From the NCBI RefSeq assembly GCF_003160695.1, contig NZ_QGDD01000004.1, positions 124,001-188,000 on the forward strand: DNA of 64,000 nucleotides, given 5' to 3'. The notes beneath the pieces were generated by a model. The model did not search any database. It saw only the letters and a program-made list of their open reading frames with translations, and was not told the DNA's origin. Of the stretch, positions 49,768-58,356 are shown piece by piece. Within the stretch, counting starts at the first letter, position 1; each line of letters starts with the position of its first letter. Source of the stretch: Nocardioides silvaticus (GTDB lineage Bacteria; Actinomycetota; Actinomycetes; Propionibacteriales; Nocardioidaceae). A program made the position numbers and the translations under genes.

Positions 49768-50660
49768 GACAGCATCCGCTTCGTCAGGCCGGACACCGAC
49801 CAGAACCAGCCGAGGACCATCAGCACCACGAGCACCGCGACGTTGACCCCCGCCTGCCACCACACGACGTTGTCGAGGGCGAACATGCGCGACAGGTTCA
49901 CGCCGTGCCACAGCGGCGTCAGCCGCGCGATCGTGCCGCCGACGTCCCCGAGGTTCGAGACCGGGAAGAACGCCCCGGAGAACAGGAACAGCGGGAACAC
50001 CCCGAGCCGGAACAGGACGCCGAAGCCCTCCTCCGACCGGTTGCGGGTCGTGAACGCGTAGACGAGCGTCGCGAACGTCATCCCGCACAGCACCTGCGCG
50101 AGGAACGCGACGAACGGCCCCCACCACGACTCGTAGACCCCGAACGGCGCGAGCACCAGCGCGTAGAGGCCGCAGGTCGCCACCAGGTGCAGCGCGACCG
50201 ACCCGAGGTGCGCGCCGACGACGTGCTGGGGCTGGAGCGGCGTGGCGAGCATCGACTCGTAGATGCGCTGCCACTTGATCATGCCCATCACCGGGTAGGT
50301 CGTCTCCGAGACCGCCGTCTGCATCGCGTGCGCGGCGATCAGGCCGGGCACCACGAAGGCGAGGTACGACGACGCCCCCTCGAGCGTCTCGGAGTCGGCC
50401 TCGACGAAGCCGCCCAGCAGCACGCCCATCGCGATGACGTAGAGGAACGGCGAGAGGAACGAGGACGCCACGACCCCGCGCCAGGTGCGGGCCCAGAGCG
50501 TGGCCCAGTAGTCGACCTGCCGGAGCAGGCCGTCGACGAACGGCAGGTCGCCACCCCCACTGGTGGAGCCCTCCCCGGTGATCGAGCCCTCCCCGGTGCT
50601 CGAGCCCTCCCCGGTGATCGAGCCCTCCCCGGTGATCGAGCCTGTCGAGATCTCCGCCAT
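49764..50660 (-). CDS. ABC-2 type permease (first) with a repeat-encoded N-terminus
   Basis: The 298-residue protein has six membrane segments with VPGLIAAHAMQTAVSETTYPVMGMIKWQRIYESMLATPLQ and LFLFSGAFFPVSNLG. The first 34 residues are an unusual Gly/Ser/Thr/Glu repeat (GSITGE units) coded by a tandem 18-bp repeat; they precede the membrane domain and are probably disordered in the cytoplasm. The ATG shares one base with the ATPase stop (TGATG). Confidence 0.88.
   Translation of the reverse strand: MAEISTGSITGEGSITGEGSSTGEGSITGEGSTSGGGDLPFVDGLLRQVDYWATLWARTWRGVVASSFLSPFLYVIAMGVLLGGFVEADSETLEGASSYLAFVVPGLIAAHAMQTAVSETTYPVMGMIKWQRIYESMLATPLQPQHVVGAHLGSVALHLVATCGLYALVLAPFGVYESWWGPFVAFLAQVLCGMTFATLVYAFTTRNRSEEGFGVLFRLGVFPLFLFSGAFFPVSNLGDVGGTIARLTPLWHGVNLSRMFALDNVVWWQAGVNVAVLVVLMVLGWFWSVSGLTKRMLS
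50566..50637. repeat. Four tandem 18-bp units in the permease 5' end
   Basis: GAGCCCTCCCCGGTGATC and close variants occur at 50566, 50584, 50602 and 50620, with a partial fifth (GAGCCTGTCGAG). Only one base differs among the four. The unit length keeps the reading frame and encodes six residues, so copy number could vary without breaking the gene. Confidence 0.9.
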
Positions 50661-51652
50661 CAGTCGACCAGCGTCCGGCCGGTGAGGCGGAGGAAGACGT
50701 CCTCGAGGGTGGACCGACGGACCAGCGTCGCGATCGGTTGGAGTCCGCGCTCGTGGGTGCGGGCGACGACCTCCTCGCCGTCCTCGGCATAGACGAGGAG
50801 CCGGTCGGGCAGCTCCTCGATCCGGTCTCCCAGGTCGGCCAGCAGCTCGGCATGCGCGGCGTGCTCGCCGACGCCGAACCGGAGCTCGGCGACCTCGCGG
50901 GTCGAGTGCTCGCGGATCAGGTCGCGCGGTGCGCCCTCGGCGACGATCACGCCCTTGTCCATGATCACGAGCCGATCGCAGAGCTGCTCGGCCTCGTCCA
51001 TGTAGTGCGTGGTCAGCACCAGCGTGACGCCGGCCTGCTTGAGGCGGAACAGCTGGTCCCAGAGCAGGTGCCGGGCCTGCGGGTCGAGCCCCGTGGTCGG
51101 CTCGTCGAGCAGCAGCAGGTCGGGCCGGTTGATGAGCGAGCGGGCGATGGTGAGGCGGCGCTTCATGCCCCCGGAGAGCTCGTCGACCTTGGCCTTCGCC
51201 TTCTCGGTGAGCTTCGCGAACTCCAGCAGCTCCCCGACCCGCTCGCGCACGACCTGCTTCGGCAGCCCGAAGTAGCGGCCGTAGACGTAGAGGTTGTCGA
51301 AGACGTTGAGCTCCTGGTCGAGGTTGTCCTCCTGTGGGCAGACCCCGATCCGGCCGCGGATCGCCGGGCCGTCCACGGCCGGGTCCATGCCGAGGATGCG
51401 CAGCTCGCCCCCGGTGACCGGCGAGACCGACGCGATCATCCGCATGGTCGAGGACTTCCCGGCGCCGTTGGGCCCCAGGAACCCGAACGCCTCGCCCTTG
51501 CGCACGTCGATGTCGATGCCGCGGACCGCCTCGAAGCCGTCCCCCGAGGTCTGGCGGAACCTCTTCCGCAGCCCGCGCGCGGTGATCATCGCCGGCTGGT
51601 CCGGCGTCTCGACCGCGTCGTCGGCGGTGCCTTCGGAGAGGGTGTCGCTCAC
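50660..51652 (-). CDS. ABC transporter ATP-binding protein (DrrA-like)
   Basis: The 330-residue protein has Walker A GPNGAGKS (60-67), signature LSGGMKRRL, Walker [14 protein letters not shown] and an H-loop TTHYMDE, followed by a C-terminal DrrA-type extension. It powers the two permeases encoded downstream; export of a drug-like or lipid-like compound is the family norm. The GTG at 51652 follows TAGGAT by 7 nt. Operon order: ATPase, permease, permease, DM13 protein. Confidence 0.92.
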   Translation of the reverse strand: MSDTLSEGTADDAVETPDQPAMITARGLRKRFRQTSGDGFEAVRGIDIDVRKGEAFGFLGPNGAGKSSTMRMIASVSPVTGGELRILGMDPAVDGPAIRGRIGVCPQEDNLDQELNVFDNLYVYGRYFGLPKQVVRERVGELLEFAKLTEKAKAKVDELSGGMKRRLTIARSLINRPDLLLLDEPTTGLDPQARHLLWDQLFRLKQAGVTLVLTTHYMDEAEQLCDRLVIMDKGVIVAEGAPRDLIREHSTREVAELRFGVGEHAAHAELLADLGDRIEELPDRLLVYAEDGEEVVARTHERGLQPIATLVRRSTLEDVFLRLTGRTLVD

Positions 51653-51659
51653 CCGACCG

Positions 51660-51665
51660 ATCCTA
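51660..51665 (-). promoter_or_regulatory. -10 box for the leaderless ABC exporter operon
   Basis: Minus-strand TAGGAT stands 7 nt before the GTG at 51652. The divergent TOPRIM gene's TATCGT is only 28 bp away, so the two promoters are packed into 54 nt. Confidence 0.5.
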
Positions 51666-51693
51666 GGAGCCGCGGCCGACACGAGCCCTCGAA

Positions 51694-51699
51694 TATCGT
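51694..51699 (+). promoter_or_regulatory. -10 box for the leaderless TOPRIM gene
   Basis: TATCGT stands 7 nt before the GTG at 51707. Confidence 0.5.
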
Positions 51700-51706
51700 C
51701 GGAGTC

Positions 51707-52219
51707 GTGCCCGCCTCCCTCGTGCTCGTCGAGGGCGAGAGCGACCGGACCGCGCTGGTCACCCTCGCCGCCCGGCTCGGCCACGACCTGACCGGGGTCG
51801 ACGTCGTCAGCATGGGCGGCATCACGAACCTCCGCCGGCACCTCTCCGAGGTGCCCGAGCACGACCAGGTGGCGCTGCTGCACGACGCCGGGGAGTCGTC
51901 GTACGTCGACCGCACCTTGGCCGATCACCCGGGCCGGGTCGCGCCGTTCGTCTGCGTCGCCGACCTCGAGGACGAGCTGGTCCGCGCCCTCGGGATGGAT
52001 CGCGTGCTCGAGGTGGTGGAGGCCGGCGGCGACCTCGACGCCTGGCACATCCTGCTCAACCAGCCCTACCACCGCGGCCGTCCCGAGGACCTGGTGCTGC
52101 GGCGGTTCTGGGGCACGACGAGCGGGCGCAAGGAGAAGTACGCCGCGCTCCTCGCCGCCGCGCTCGAGCCGGCCGCCGTGCCCGCGCCTCTCGCAGGGGT
52201 GCTGACCGCGGTCCTCTAG
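51707..52219 (+). CDS. Small TOPRIM-domain protein (OLD-like nuclease half)
   Basis: The 170-residue protein has the TOPRIM strand-loop with catalytic Glu in SLVLVEGESDRTALVTLAARLG (about 4-25), VVSMGGITNLRRHL, a metal Asp region VALLHDAGE and CVADLEDELVRALG. OLD-family nucleases carry this domain after an ATPase; here no ATPase is attached and none is adjacent. It could be a stand-alone nuclease or a nucleotide-binding relic. It converges on the methyltransferase gene with a 6-nt gap. Confidence 0.78.
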   Translation: MPASLVLVEGESDRTALVTLAARLGHDLTGVDVVSMGGITNLRRHLSEVPEHDQVALLHDAGESSYVDRTLADHPGRVAPFVCVADLEDELVRALGMDRVLEVVEAGGDLDAWHILLNQPYHRGRPEDLVLRRFWGTTSGRKEKYAALLAAALEPAAVPAPLAGVLTAVL

Positions 52220-52225
52220 CCGCCG

Positions 52226-53674
52226 CTAGGCGCCGCGCCCGGACCCCACCCGCTCCTGCCACCAGGCGAGGGCCGGGTGCGGGCCGCCGTAGGCACAGGT
52301 CATCGCGGCGCCGGCCTCGGCAAGGTAGACCGCCCGCTCGTCGGGGGTGCCGTGCTGGGCCCAGCGGGCCAGGCAGGCGCCGGCGAGCCAGGCGTCGTCG
52401 TCGGCGGGGAGCGGCAGCGCCGCGAGCTGCTGGGCGCTGATCTTGATCGAGCCGGGCGTGAGGCCGGTGCCGACGTAGCGCGCCGCGGCGTCGGCGACGA
52501 CGGGCGGGGCCAGCAGGACGGCGAGGACCCGCCAGAGGTCGGCGGGGTCGTGCGGGACAACGGTGAGCACGGGCACCGATGGCAGCCACTCACCCTTCTC
52601 GTCGACGACGGCCTCGACGACCCGGCCCTGCCCGGCGACGAGCACCTTCGGCGCCAGGCGGGCATCCACCCAGGCCGCGAGCGCCCCTCGGCGGACGGCA
52701 TCGACGTCGACGACGGGCGCGTCGTACTGCCGGCGTGCGAAGCGGGTCGGCCGCCTCCCCCACTCGCAGGAGGCGGGCTCGATCAGGCCGCTGGTGACCA
52801 GGGGGACGCCGGGGCCGCCGTCGGACACGTGCGGGACCAGGCCGTAGTACTGGTCGCGGAAGTCGGCAGTGCAGGAGGCGAGGTCGCCGAGCGTGCCCTC
52901 GCCGGCCTCGAAGCCAGCGACCGGGATGCCGAACGACGGCGCGGCGAGCCGGCCCCACTCGGCGGGACCGGGGCCGCCTCTCGCGCCGACGCGTACGACG
53001 GGCACGCACACCAGCACCGACGTGCCCCGGAAGACGGGCCGGTCGGTGACCCACAGGTCGGTCAGGGCGCCGGCGTCGGTCACGGCCGCGCGGACCGGTC
53101 CCGCGTCGCGGGCGCCGAGCACCGAGAGCGGCTGCACCAGGGCGACCACCCCGTCGGCGCCGACGAGTCCGAGCGCGCGGTGCAGGAACGCAGCACTGGT
53201 GTCGGTGTAGGCGCCGAGACCGCCGCGCTGGCCGGCCGTTCGGCTCTTGAGCTGGCCGAGGAACGGCGGGTTGCCGACGACCGCGTCGAACCTCTCGCCC
53301 GCCCAGGCGGTGAGCCCGTCGGCGACGACGACGCGCGTCTCGATCTCCGCGGCCGGCACAGTCGGGTCCTCGGCCTGGAGCCGCTGTCGCGCGATCGCCA
53401 CCGCCTCGGGATCGAGGTCGGAGCCGTGGACCGCGCGGACGTCGCCGAGCCGGCGCGCTGCCGCGACGAGGAAGTGCCCGGTGCCGCACGCGGGATCGAG
53501 CACGCGCATGCCGGTGGTCGAGCCTGTCGGGGCCAAAGCCCGGTCGAGCACCCACTCGACCAGCTCCGGCGGGGTATAGAACGCACCGCGGGCCCGGCGC
53601 TCGTCGGCGAGCTCGCTGACGAGCCGGTCCTCGTAGGCGGTGGCGAGCTGCTCGGTCCGCATCCGCTCGTCCAC
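52226..53674 (-). CDS. N6-adenine-type DNA methyltransferase-like protein
   Basis: The 482-residue protein has SAM motif I DPACGTGHFLVAAA (60-73), motif II-like GSDLDPEAVAIARQRL and motif IV NPPF (135-138), the gamma-class arrangement of N6-adenine methylases, and GAFYTPPELVEW near the start. The C-terminal 250 residues resemble the recognition part of type IIG/Eco57I-like enzymes but show no clear nuclease motif. No specificity or restriction gene is adjacent. The GTG at 53674 follows TAATCT by 6 nt; an ATG at 53662 is an alternative. Confidence 0.82.
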   Translation of the reverse strand: MDERMRTEQLATAYEDRLVSELADERRARGAFYTPPELVEWVLDRALAPTGSTTGMRVLDPACGTGHFLVAAARRLGDVRAVHGSDLDPEAVAIARQRLQAEDPTVPAAEIETRVVVADGLTAWAGERFDAVVGNPPFLGQLKSRTAGQRGGLGAYTDTSAAFLHRALGLVGADGVVALVQPLSVLGARDAGPVRAAVTDAGALTDLWVTDRPVFRGTSVLVCVPVVRVGARGGPGPAEWGRLAAPSFGIPVAGFEAGEGTLGDLASCTADFRDQYYGLVPHVSDGGPGVPLVTSGLIEPASCEWGRRPTRFARRQYDAPVVDVDAVRRGALAAWVDARLAPKVLVAGQGRVVEAVVDEKGEWLPSVPVLTVVPHDPADLWRVLAVLLAPPVVADAAARYVGTGLTPGSIKISAQQLAALPLPADDDAWLAGACLARWAQHGTPDERAVYLAEAGAAMTCAYGGPHPALAWWQERVGSGRGA

Positions 53675-53680
53675 GGGGAC

Positions 53681-53686
53681 AGATTA
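53681..53686 (-). promoter_or_regulatory. -10 box for the leaderless methyltransferase gene
   Basis: Minus-strand TAATCT lies 6 nt before the GTG at 53674 and 11 bp from the NrtR box of the divergent pncB gene. Confidence 0.45.
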
Positions 53687-53696
53687 TCGACGGCAT

Positions 53697-53719
53697 GTTA
53701 TAGTCAGATTGACTACAAC
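53697..53719 (+). promoter_or_regulatory. NrtR box upstream of pncB
   Basis: GTTATAGTCA-GAT-TGACTACAAC is a 10-3-10 inverted repeat with one mismatch. Its left arm contains TATAGT (53699-53704), a consensus-like -10. nrtR is the third gene of the operon, so the box fits autoregulated repression of NAD salvage. Confidence 0.85.
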
Positions 53720-53733
53720 GAGGAGGCGTCACC

Positions 53734-55041
53734 GTGACCCACCGCTCCGGGCTCCTGACCGACCGCTACGAGCTGACGATGCTCGACTCCTGGGTCGAGG
53801 ACGGGTCCGTGGGCCACCCGGCGGTGTTCGAGTGCTTCGCGCGGCGGCTCCCCGAGGGCCGGCGGTACGGCGTGCTCGCCGGGCTCGGTCGCCTGCTCCC
53901 CCTCGTGGAGGCGTTCACGTTCGACGCCGACGAGGTGACATGGCTGGTCGAGCAGGGCGTGGTCGGCGAGCGGACCGCGGCCTACCTGCAGGACTTCCGG
54001 TTCCGCGGCGACATCGAGGCCTATCCCGAGGGCGACCTCTACTTCCCCGGCAGCCCGGTGCTGACCGTCCGCGGCACGCTCGGCGAGTGCGTCGTGCTGG
54101 AGACGATCGTGCTCAGCGTCCTCAACCACGACACCGCGATCGCTTCGGCCGCCGCGCGCATGGTCACCGCCGCCGCCGGCCGGCCGCTCATCGAGATGGG
54201 CGGTCGTCGTACTCACGAGCAGGCGGCGGTCGCCACCGCCCGCGCCGCCTACCTCGCGGGCTTCGGCTCGACGAGCAACCTCCGCGCCGGGCTCGACTAC
54301 GGCATCCCCACCGTCGGCACCGCGGCGCACGCGTTCACGCTGGCGCACCGCAGCGAGGAGGAGGCGTTCCGCAGCCAGGTCGAGGCCCAGGGCCCCGGCA
54401 CCACGCTGCTGGTCGACACCTACGACATCGCCGAGGGGATCCGCACCGCCGTCCGCGTCGCCGGCCCCGCGCTGGGCGCGGTCCGCATCGACTCCGGCGA
54501 CCTCGCCGAGGAGGCCGTCAAGGCGCGCGCCCTGCTCGACGATCTCGGCGCGCCCGACACCCGGATCGTCGCGACCAGCGACCTCGACGAGTTCGTCATC
54601 TCCGCGCTCGCCGACGCCCCGATCGACGGCTACGGCGTCGGCACCCGGGTCGCCACCGGCTCTGGCCACCCGACGGCGAGCATGGTCTACAAGCTGGTCG
54701 CGGTCGCCGACAGCGCCGACGGCCCGCTGCGCCCGGTCTCGAAGAAGTCCAAGGACAAGGTGTCGGTCGGGGGCCACAAGACCGCCTGGCGGGAGTACGA
54801 CGACGCCGGGCTGCTCGTCCGCGAGACCTTCACCATCCCCGGCGACCCCGCACCAGCCGGTGCCTACCCGGCGCAGGTCCCGGTCATGAAGGACGGGGTC
54901 GCGGTCCACGCACCGAGCACCGAGGAGATCCGCGCCCACACCGCCGCGGCCCTGCGCCGGCTGCCGCCGGAGGCGCTGGCCGTCGCGGCCGGCCCGCCGT
55001 ACCTCACCGTCACCCGCAACAGCGAGGAGGAGACAGCATGA
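53734..55041 (+). CDS. pncB: Nicotinate phosphoribosyltransferase
   Basis: The 435-residue protein makes nicotinate mononucleotide from nicotinate and PRPP, the committed step of NAD salvage. It starts GLLTDRYELTMLDSWVEDG, has IEMGGRRTHEQAA, and later RIDSGDLAEEAVKARALLDD and YGVGTRVATGSGHPTASMVYKLVAV. GAGGAGG lies 7 nt before the GTG start. Its stop overlaps the pncA start by 4 nt. Control by the NrtR box is expected. Confidence 0.95.
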   Translation: MTHRSGLLTDRYELTMLDSWVEDGSVGHPAVFECFARRLPEGRRYGVLAGLGRLLPLVEAFTFDADEVTWLVEQGVVGERTAAYLQDFRFRGDIEAYPEGDLYFPGSPVLTVRGTLGECVVLETIVLSVLNHDTAIASAAARMVTAAAGRPLIEMGGRRTHEQAAVATARAAYLAGFGSTSNLRAGLDYGIPTVGTAAHAFTLAHRSEEEAFRSQVEAQGPGTTLLVDTYDIAEGIRTAVRVAGPALGAVRIDSGDLAEEAVKARALLDDLGAPDTRIVATSDLDEFVISALADAPIDGYGVGTRVATGSGHPTASMVYKLVAVADSADGPLRPVSKKSKDKVSVGGHKTAWREYDDAGLLVRETFTIPGDPAPAGAYPAQVPVMKDGVAVHAPSTEEIRAHTAAALRRLPPEALAVAAGPPYLTVTRNSEEETA

Positions 55042-55625
55042 CCACCACCGCCACCACTCGAGCACTTCTCGTCGTCGACGTGCAGAACGACTTCGTCGAG
55101 GGCGGCTCGCTCGGCGTCACCGGCGGTCGCGACGTCGCGACCCGCATCAGCGAGCACCTCGCCGCGCACGCGGGCGACTACGCCGTCATCGCCGCCTCGC
55201 GGGACTGGCACCACGGCCACGACACCAACAGCGGTCACTTCGCCGCGCCCGGCGAGGAGCCCGACTTCGTCACCACCTGGCCCGTGCACTGCGTCTCGGA
55301 CGGCCCGGGCTCCGACTACGCACCGGAGCTGGTGACCGACGCCGTGACCCACCACGTGCGCAAGGGCCAGGGCGTGCCGGCGTACTCCGCCTTCGAGGGC
55401 GTCACCGACGACGGCGCCTCGCTGGCTGACGTGCTGCGGACGGCCGGGGTCACCGACATCGACGTCACCGGCATCGCGACCGACTACTGCGTCCGCGCGA
55501 CCGCGCTCGACGCACGGCGGGAGGGCTTCGCCGTACGCCTGCTCGACGGGCTGCACGCCGGCGTCGCACCCGGCACCAGCGAGGCGGCGGTCCGCGAGAT
55601 GGCGGACGCGGGGGTGACCGTATGA
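55038..55625 (+). CDS. pncA: Nicotinamidase (isochorismatase family)
   Basis: The 195-residue protein hydrolyses nicotinamide to nicotinate, feeding pncB. The catalytic triad is D14 (VVDVQNDF), K109 (HHVRKGQ) and C151 ([13 protein letters not shown]); metal-site residues lie in SRDWHHGHD. It overlaps pncB and nrtR by 4 nt each (ATGA), so the three proteins are made together. Confidence 0.93.
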   Translation: MTTTATTRALLVVDVQNDFVEGGSLGVTGGRDVATRISEHLAAHAGDYAVIAASRDWHHGHDTNSGHFAAPGEEPDFVTTWPVHCVSDGPGSDYAPELVTDAVTHHVRKGQGVPAYSAFEGVTDDGASLADVLRTAGVTDIDVTGIATDYCVRATALDARREGFAVRLLDGLHAGVAPGTSEAAVREMADAGVTV

Positions 55626-56335
55626 GCGACCACCCGCCGTTCGCCGTCGCCGTCGACCTGGCGATCTTCACGATCCGCGACGGCGCGCTGTCGGTGCTGC
55701 TGGTCGAGCGCGGCGAGGACCCGTTCGCGGGCCAGTGGGCCCTGCCGGGCGGCTTCGTCGAGCCCGACGAGGACGCCGAGCAGGCGGCCTGGCGCGAGCT
55801 GCACGAGGAGACCGGCGTGGAGAAGTTCGCCGGTTACCTCGAGCAGCTGCGCACCTACTCCGCGCCCGACCGCGACCCGAGGATGCGCGTGGTGTCGGTG
55901 GCCCACGTGGCGCTCGCCCCCGACCTGCCGGAGCCGACCGCCGGCACCGACGCCTCCGACGCCCGCTGGTGGGTGGTGGACGACCTGCTCTCCCCCACCG
56001 GCGACGCCGCCGAGGAGGCGCCCGACCTGGCCTTCGACCACCGGCAGATCCTGCTCGACGCGCGGGAGCGGGTGCGGGCCAAGCTGGAGTACACGACGCT
56101 CGCCGTCGAGTTCGTCAACGAGCCGTTCACGCTGCCGGAGCTGCGACGCGTCTACACCGCCGTCTGGGGCAAGCCGCCGGACCTCGGCAACTTCCGCCGC
56201 AAGGTGCTCGGCACCGAGGGCTTCGTCGTGCCGACCGACGTCCACGGTTCCCCCACCGGCGCCGGTGGCCGGCGGGCGCTGCTCTACCGGAGGGGCTCGG
56301 CGACCGTCGTCTCGCCGCCGATGGTGCGCGGCTGA
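55622..56335 (+). CDS. nrtR: NrtR-type NUDIX transcriptional regulator
   Basis: The 237-residue protein joins a Nudix-like domain (about 8-150; [23 protein letters not shown]) to a C-terminal winged helix (about 155-225; [29 protein letters not shown]). NrtR proteins sense ADP-ribose-type NAD metabolites and repress NAD genes, here pncB-pncA-nrtR itself through the box at 53697. The Nudix box departs from the GX5EX7REUXEEXGU catalytic pattern only modestly, so residual hydrolase activity cannot be excluded. Its 3' end overlaps the convergent APC permease gene by 52 nt. Confidence 0.9.
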   Translation: MSDHPPFAVAVDLAIFTIRDGALSVLLVERGEDPFAGQWALPGGFVEPDEDAEQAAWRELHEETGVEKFAGYLEQLRTYSAPDRDPRMRVVSVAHVALAPDLPEPTAGTDASDARWWVVDDLLSPTGDAAEEAPDLAFDHRQILLDARERVRAKLEYTTLAVEFVNEPFTLPELRRVYTAVWGKPPDLGNFRRKVLGTEGFVVPTDVHGSPTGAGGRRALLYRRGSATVVSPPMVRG

Positions 56336-57588
56336 GCCGGGTGCGGTGACCGCCGCAGCGTCCACAGCAGCCCGGCGATCCCGGTCGCGATCGGGATCAG
56401 CACCGGCAGACCGGTGAGGACGACCAGGCAGACCGACGCAACGAGCGAGACGACCGCGGCCGCTCGCGGCCAACCACCCGGCAGCAGGCGTACGGCGGCC
56501 GCCGTGCCCACCACGTAGACCAGCGCGAACGTGCCCGTGGTGACGAGCAGGGTGGCGTCGGTCGGCTGGTCGAGCAGGGCCTCGCCGACAAGGACCGCCA
56601 GGCCGAGCCCGGCGACGACCAGCAGCGCGTGCCGGGGCGTGGCCCGGCCGTCGCCGACGTCGGAGCCGAGCCAGCGCGGCATCGCGCCGGTGATCGCGAG
56701 TGAGGCGCCGAGCCGGGAGGCCCCGGCGAAGTAGGAGTTGATCGCGCCGATCGTCAGCAGCACCGCGATGACGGTGGTGAGGGGCCGCGCCCAGTCGCCG
56801 AAGGCACCGGCGAGCAGGTCGGCGAGCGGCGCCCGGCCGGTGGCGGCGCCGAGCACGGCGACGGTCACGAACGCGATGCCGAGGTAGAGCACGGTCACCA
56901 CGCCGAGCGTGATCCCGGTGGCGCGGGCGATGTCGCGCTCGGGGTGGCGGTACTCCGCCGACAGCGAGCTCACGATCTCCCAGCCCGCGAACGCCCACAC
57001 CAGCACCGCCGCGGCGGCGCCGACACCGGACCAGCCGTGGGTCAGGAACGGCGTCAGGTTGTCGGTGTCGACCCGCGGCAACGACGCCAGGATGGCGACG
57101 AGCAGCAGGGTCGCGATGACGGCGGCGATGGCGAGCTGCACGCCGGCCGAGATCCGGATGCCGAGCCAGTTCATGATCGTGACGACGACGATGATCACCG
57201 CCGTCGCGCCGATCTCCGTCGTCCGTCCGCCACCGGCCGCCTCCGCGACGTACGACGCCCCGAACCCCGCCGCGACCGGCGCGCCGATGGGGATGGCGAG
57301 GAAGAACGCCCAGCCGACCATCGTCGAGACGCGACCGCCGAACGCGAGCCGCGCGTACGTCGCCACGCCCCCGCCGTCCGGGTGCCGCGCGCCGAGCGCG
57401 GCGAAGGTCGCGGCCAGCGGCACCGAGACCACGATCAGCACCGCCCAGGCGAGCATCGATGCCGGGCCGGCCTCCTCGATCGCGAGGGCGGGCAGCGTCA
57501 CCACACCGACCCCGAGCACGGCCGCGAGCGTCAGCGCGGTGCCCTGGAGGACGCTGAGCGACCCGCCCGCGGTGGTGGGTGCCTTCAC
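56284..57588 (-). CDS. APC-superfamily amino acid/amine permease
   Basis: The 434-residue protein has about twelve membrane segments with APC landmarks: [33 protein letters not shown] near the start and [31 protein letters not shown]. It would import an amino acid or amine. The GTG overlaps the PNPOx-family stop by 4 nt, so the two form an operon facing a MocR regulator. The last 52 nt overlap nrtR on the opposite strand. Confidence 0.85.
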   Translation of the reverse strand: MKAPTTAGGSLSVLQGTALTLAAVLGVGVVTLPALAIEEAGPASMLAWAVLIVVSVPLAATFAALGARHPDGGGVATYARLAFGGRVSTMVGWAFFLAIPIGAPVAAGFGASYVAEAAGGGRTTEIGATAVIIVVVTIMNWLGIRISAGVQLAIAAVIATLLLVAILASLPRVDTDNLTPFLTHGWSGVGAAAAVLVWAFAGWEIVSSLSAEYRHPERDIARATGITLGVVTVLYLGIAFVTVAVLGAATGRAPLADLLAGAFGDWARPLTTVIAVLLTIGAINSYFAGASRLGASLAITGAMPRWLGSDVGDGRATPRHALLVVAGLGLAVLVGEALLDQPTDATLLVTTGTFALVYVVGTAAAVRLLPGGWPRAAAVVSLVASVCLVVLTGLPVLIPIATGIAGLLWTLRRSPHPAQPRTIGGETTVAEPLR

Positions 57589-58286
57589 GCGAGATCCTCC
57601 GCGCGCCGGCGCACGTCGGCCGGCACCGGTCCCGGTGCGTCGTCCGCGCTGACCGGCGCGAGCGCCACCCGTCGCAACGGGATGACGCCGGCCCAGACGG
57701 CGGGATCGATGTCGGCGGGGTCGTCGACCGGACCGCCGGCCCGCTCCTTCATCGAGGCCTCCCGCAGGGGGAGCGCAAGGACCGCGGTGGCGGCGAGCTC
57801 CTTGCGGGTCGCGGCCCGCAACGTGGCCGACCGGCCGGGGATCATGTGGTCGACGATGAGGTCGAGCGCGTGGGAGCGCTCGTCCGGGTCGACGACGGAG
57901 CGCGCCCGTCCGATGATCACGGCGGAACGGTAGTTCATCGAGTGGTGCATCCCCGACCGCGCCGCGACCAGCCCGTCGAGCTCGGTGACCGTGAAGCACA
58001 TGTCGGTCTCGATCGCCGACCGGAGCCAGCCGGCACCGGTCGAGCCGTGGACGTAGAGCGTTCCCTCGGCGTCGGGACCGGCCGGGTCGACGGCGTACGC
58101 GACGGGCAGCACGACCGGGTGGGTCGCGCCGGCCTTGCCGTCGGTCGGGCCGGTCGAGAGCACCACCCCGAGGTGGCCGACGAGACCGTCCTCCAACAGC
58201 GCCATCATCCGGTGGCGCTCGGAGACGGCCCGGGCGGACTCCCGGGTGCCGGTGGTGCGGCGGGTGGGCGACAGTGCGGTGGTCAT
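57585..58286 (-). CDS. Pyridoxamine 5'-phosphate oxidase-family FMN protein
   Basis: The 233-residue protein has a split-barrel PNPOx-like core: HPVVLPVAYAVDPAG, LYVHGSTGAGWLRSAIETDMCFTVTELDGLVAARSGMHHSMNYRSAVIIGRA and a C-terminal PLREASMKERAGGP. This subgroup (NimA-like) binds FMN; many members are not true PdxH enzymes. It is coupled to the permease and divergent from a MocR regulator, a family that often senses PLP, so a B6-related role is possible. Confidence 0.8.
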   Translation of the reverse strand: MTTALSPTRRTTGTRESARAVSERHRMMALLEDGLVGHLGVVLSTGPTDGKAGATHPVVLPVAYAVDPAGPDAEGTLYVHGSTGAGWLRSAIETDMCFTVTELDGLVAARSGMHHSMNYRSAVIIGRARSVVDPDERSHALDLIVDHMIPGRSATLRAATRKELAATAVLALPLREASMKERAGGPVDDPADIDPAVWAGVIPLRRVALAPVSADDAPGPVPADVRRRAEDLA

Positions 58287-58305
58287 GGAGCTAGCCTGTC
58301 GCGAG

Positions 58306-58329
58306 AGTGGCCCGTGGTCACGGGCCACT
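58306..58329. promoter_or_regulatory. 24-bp perfect palindrome between PNPOx and MocR genes
   Basis: AGTGGCCCGTG-GT-CACGGGCCACT is an 11-2-11 perfect inverted repeat, flanked by CCTGTC (58295-58300) and GACAGG (58343-58348). It is the obvious operator for the divergent MocR protein, although MocR sites are often direct repeats. Confidence 0.8.
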
Positions 58330-58356
58330 ATTCGACGATTCTGACAGGACACTCTC

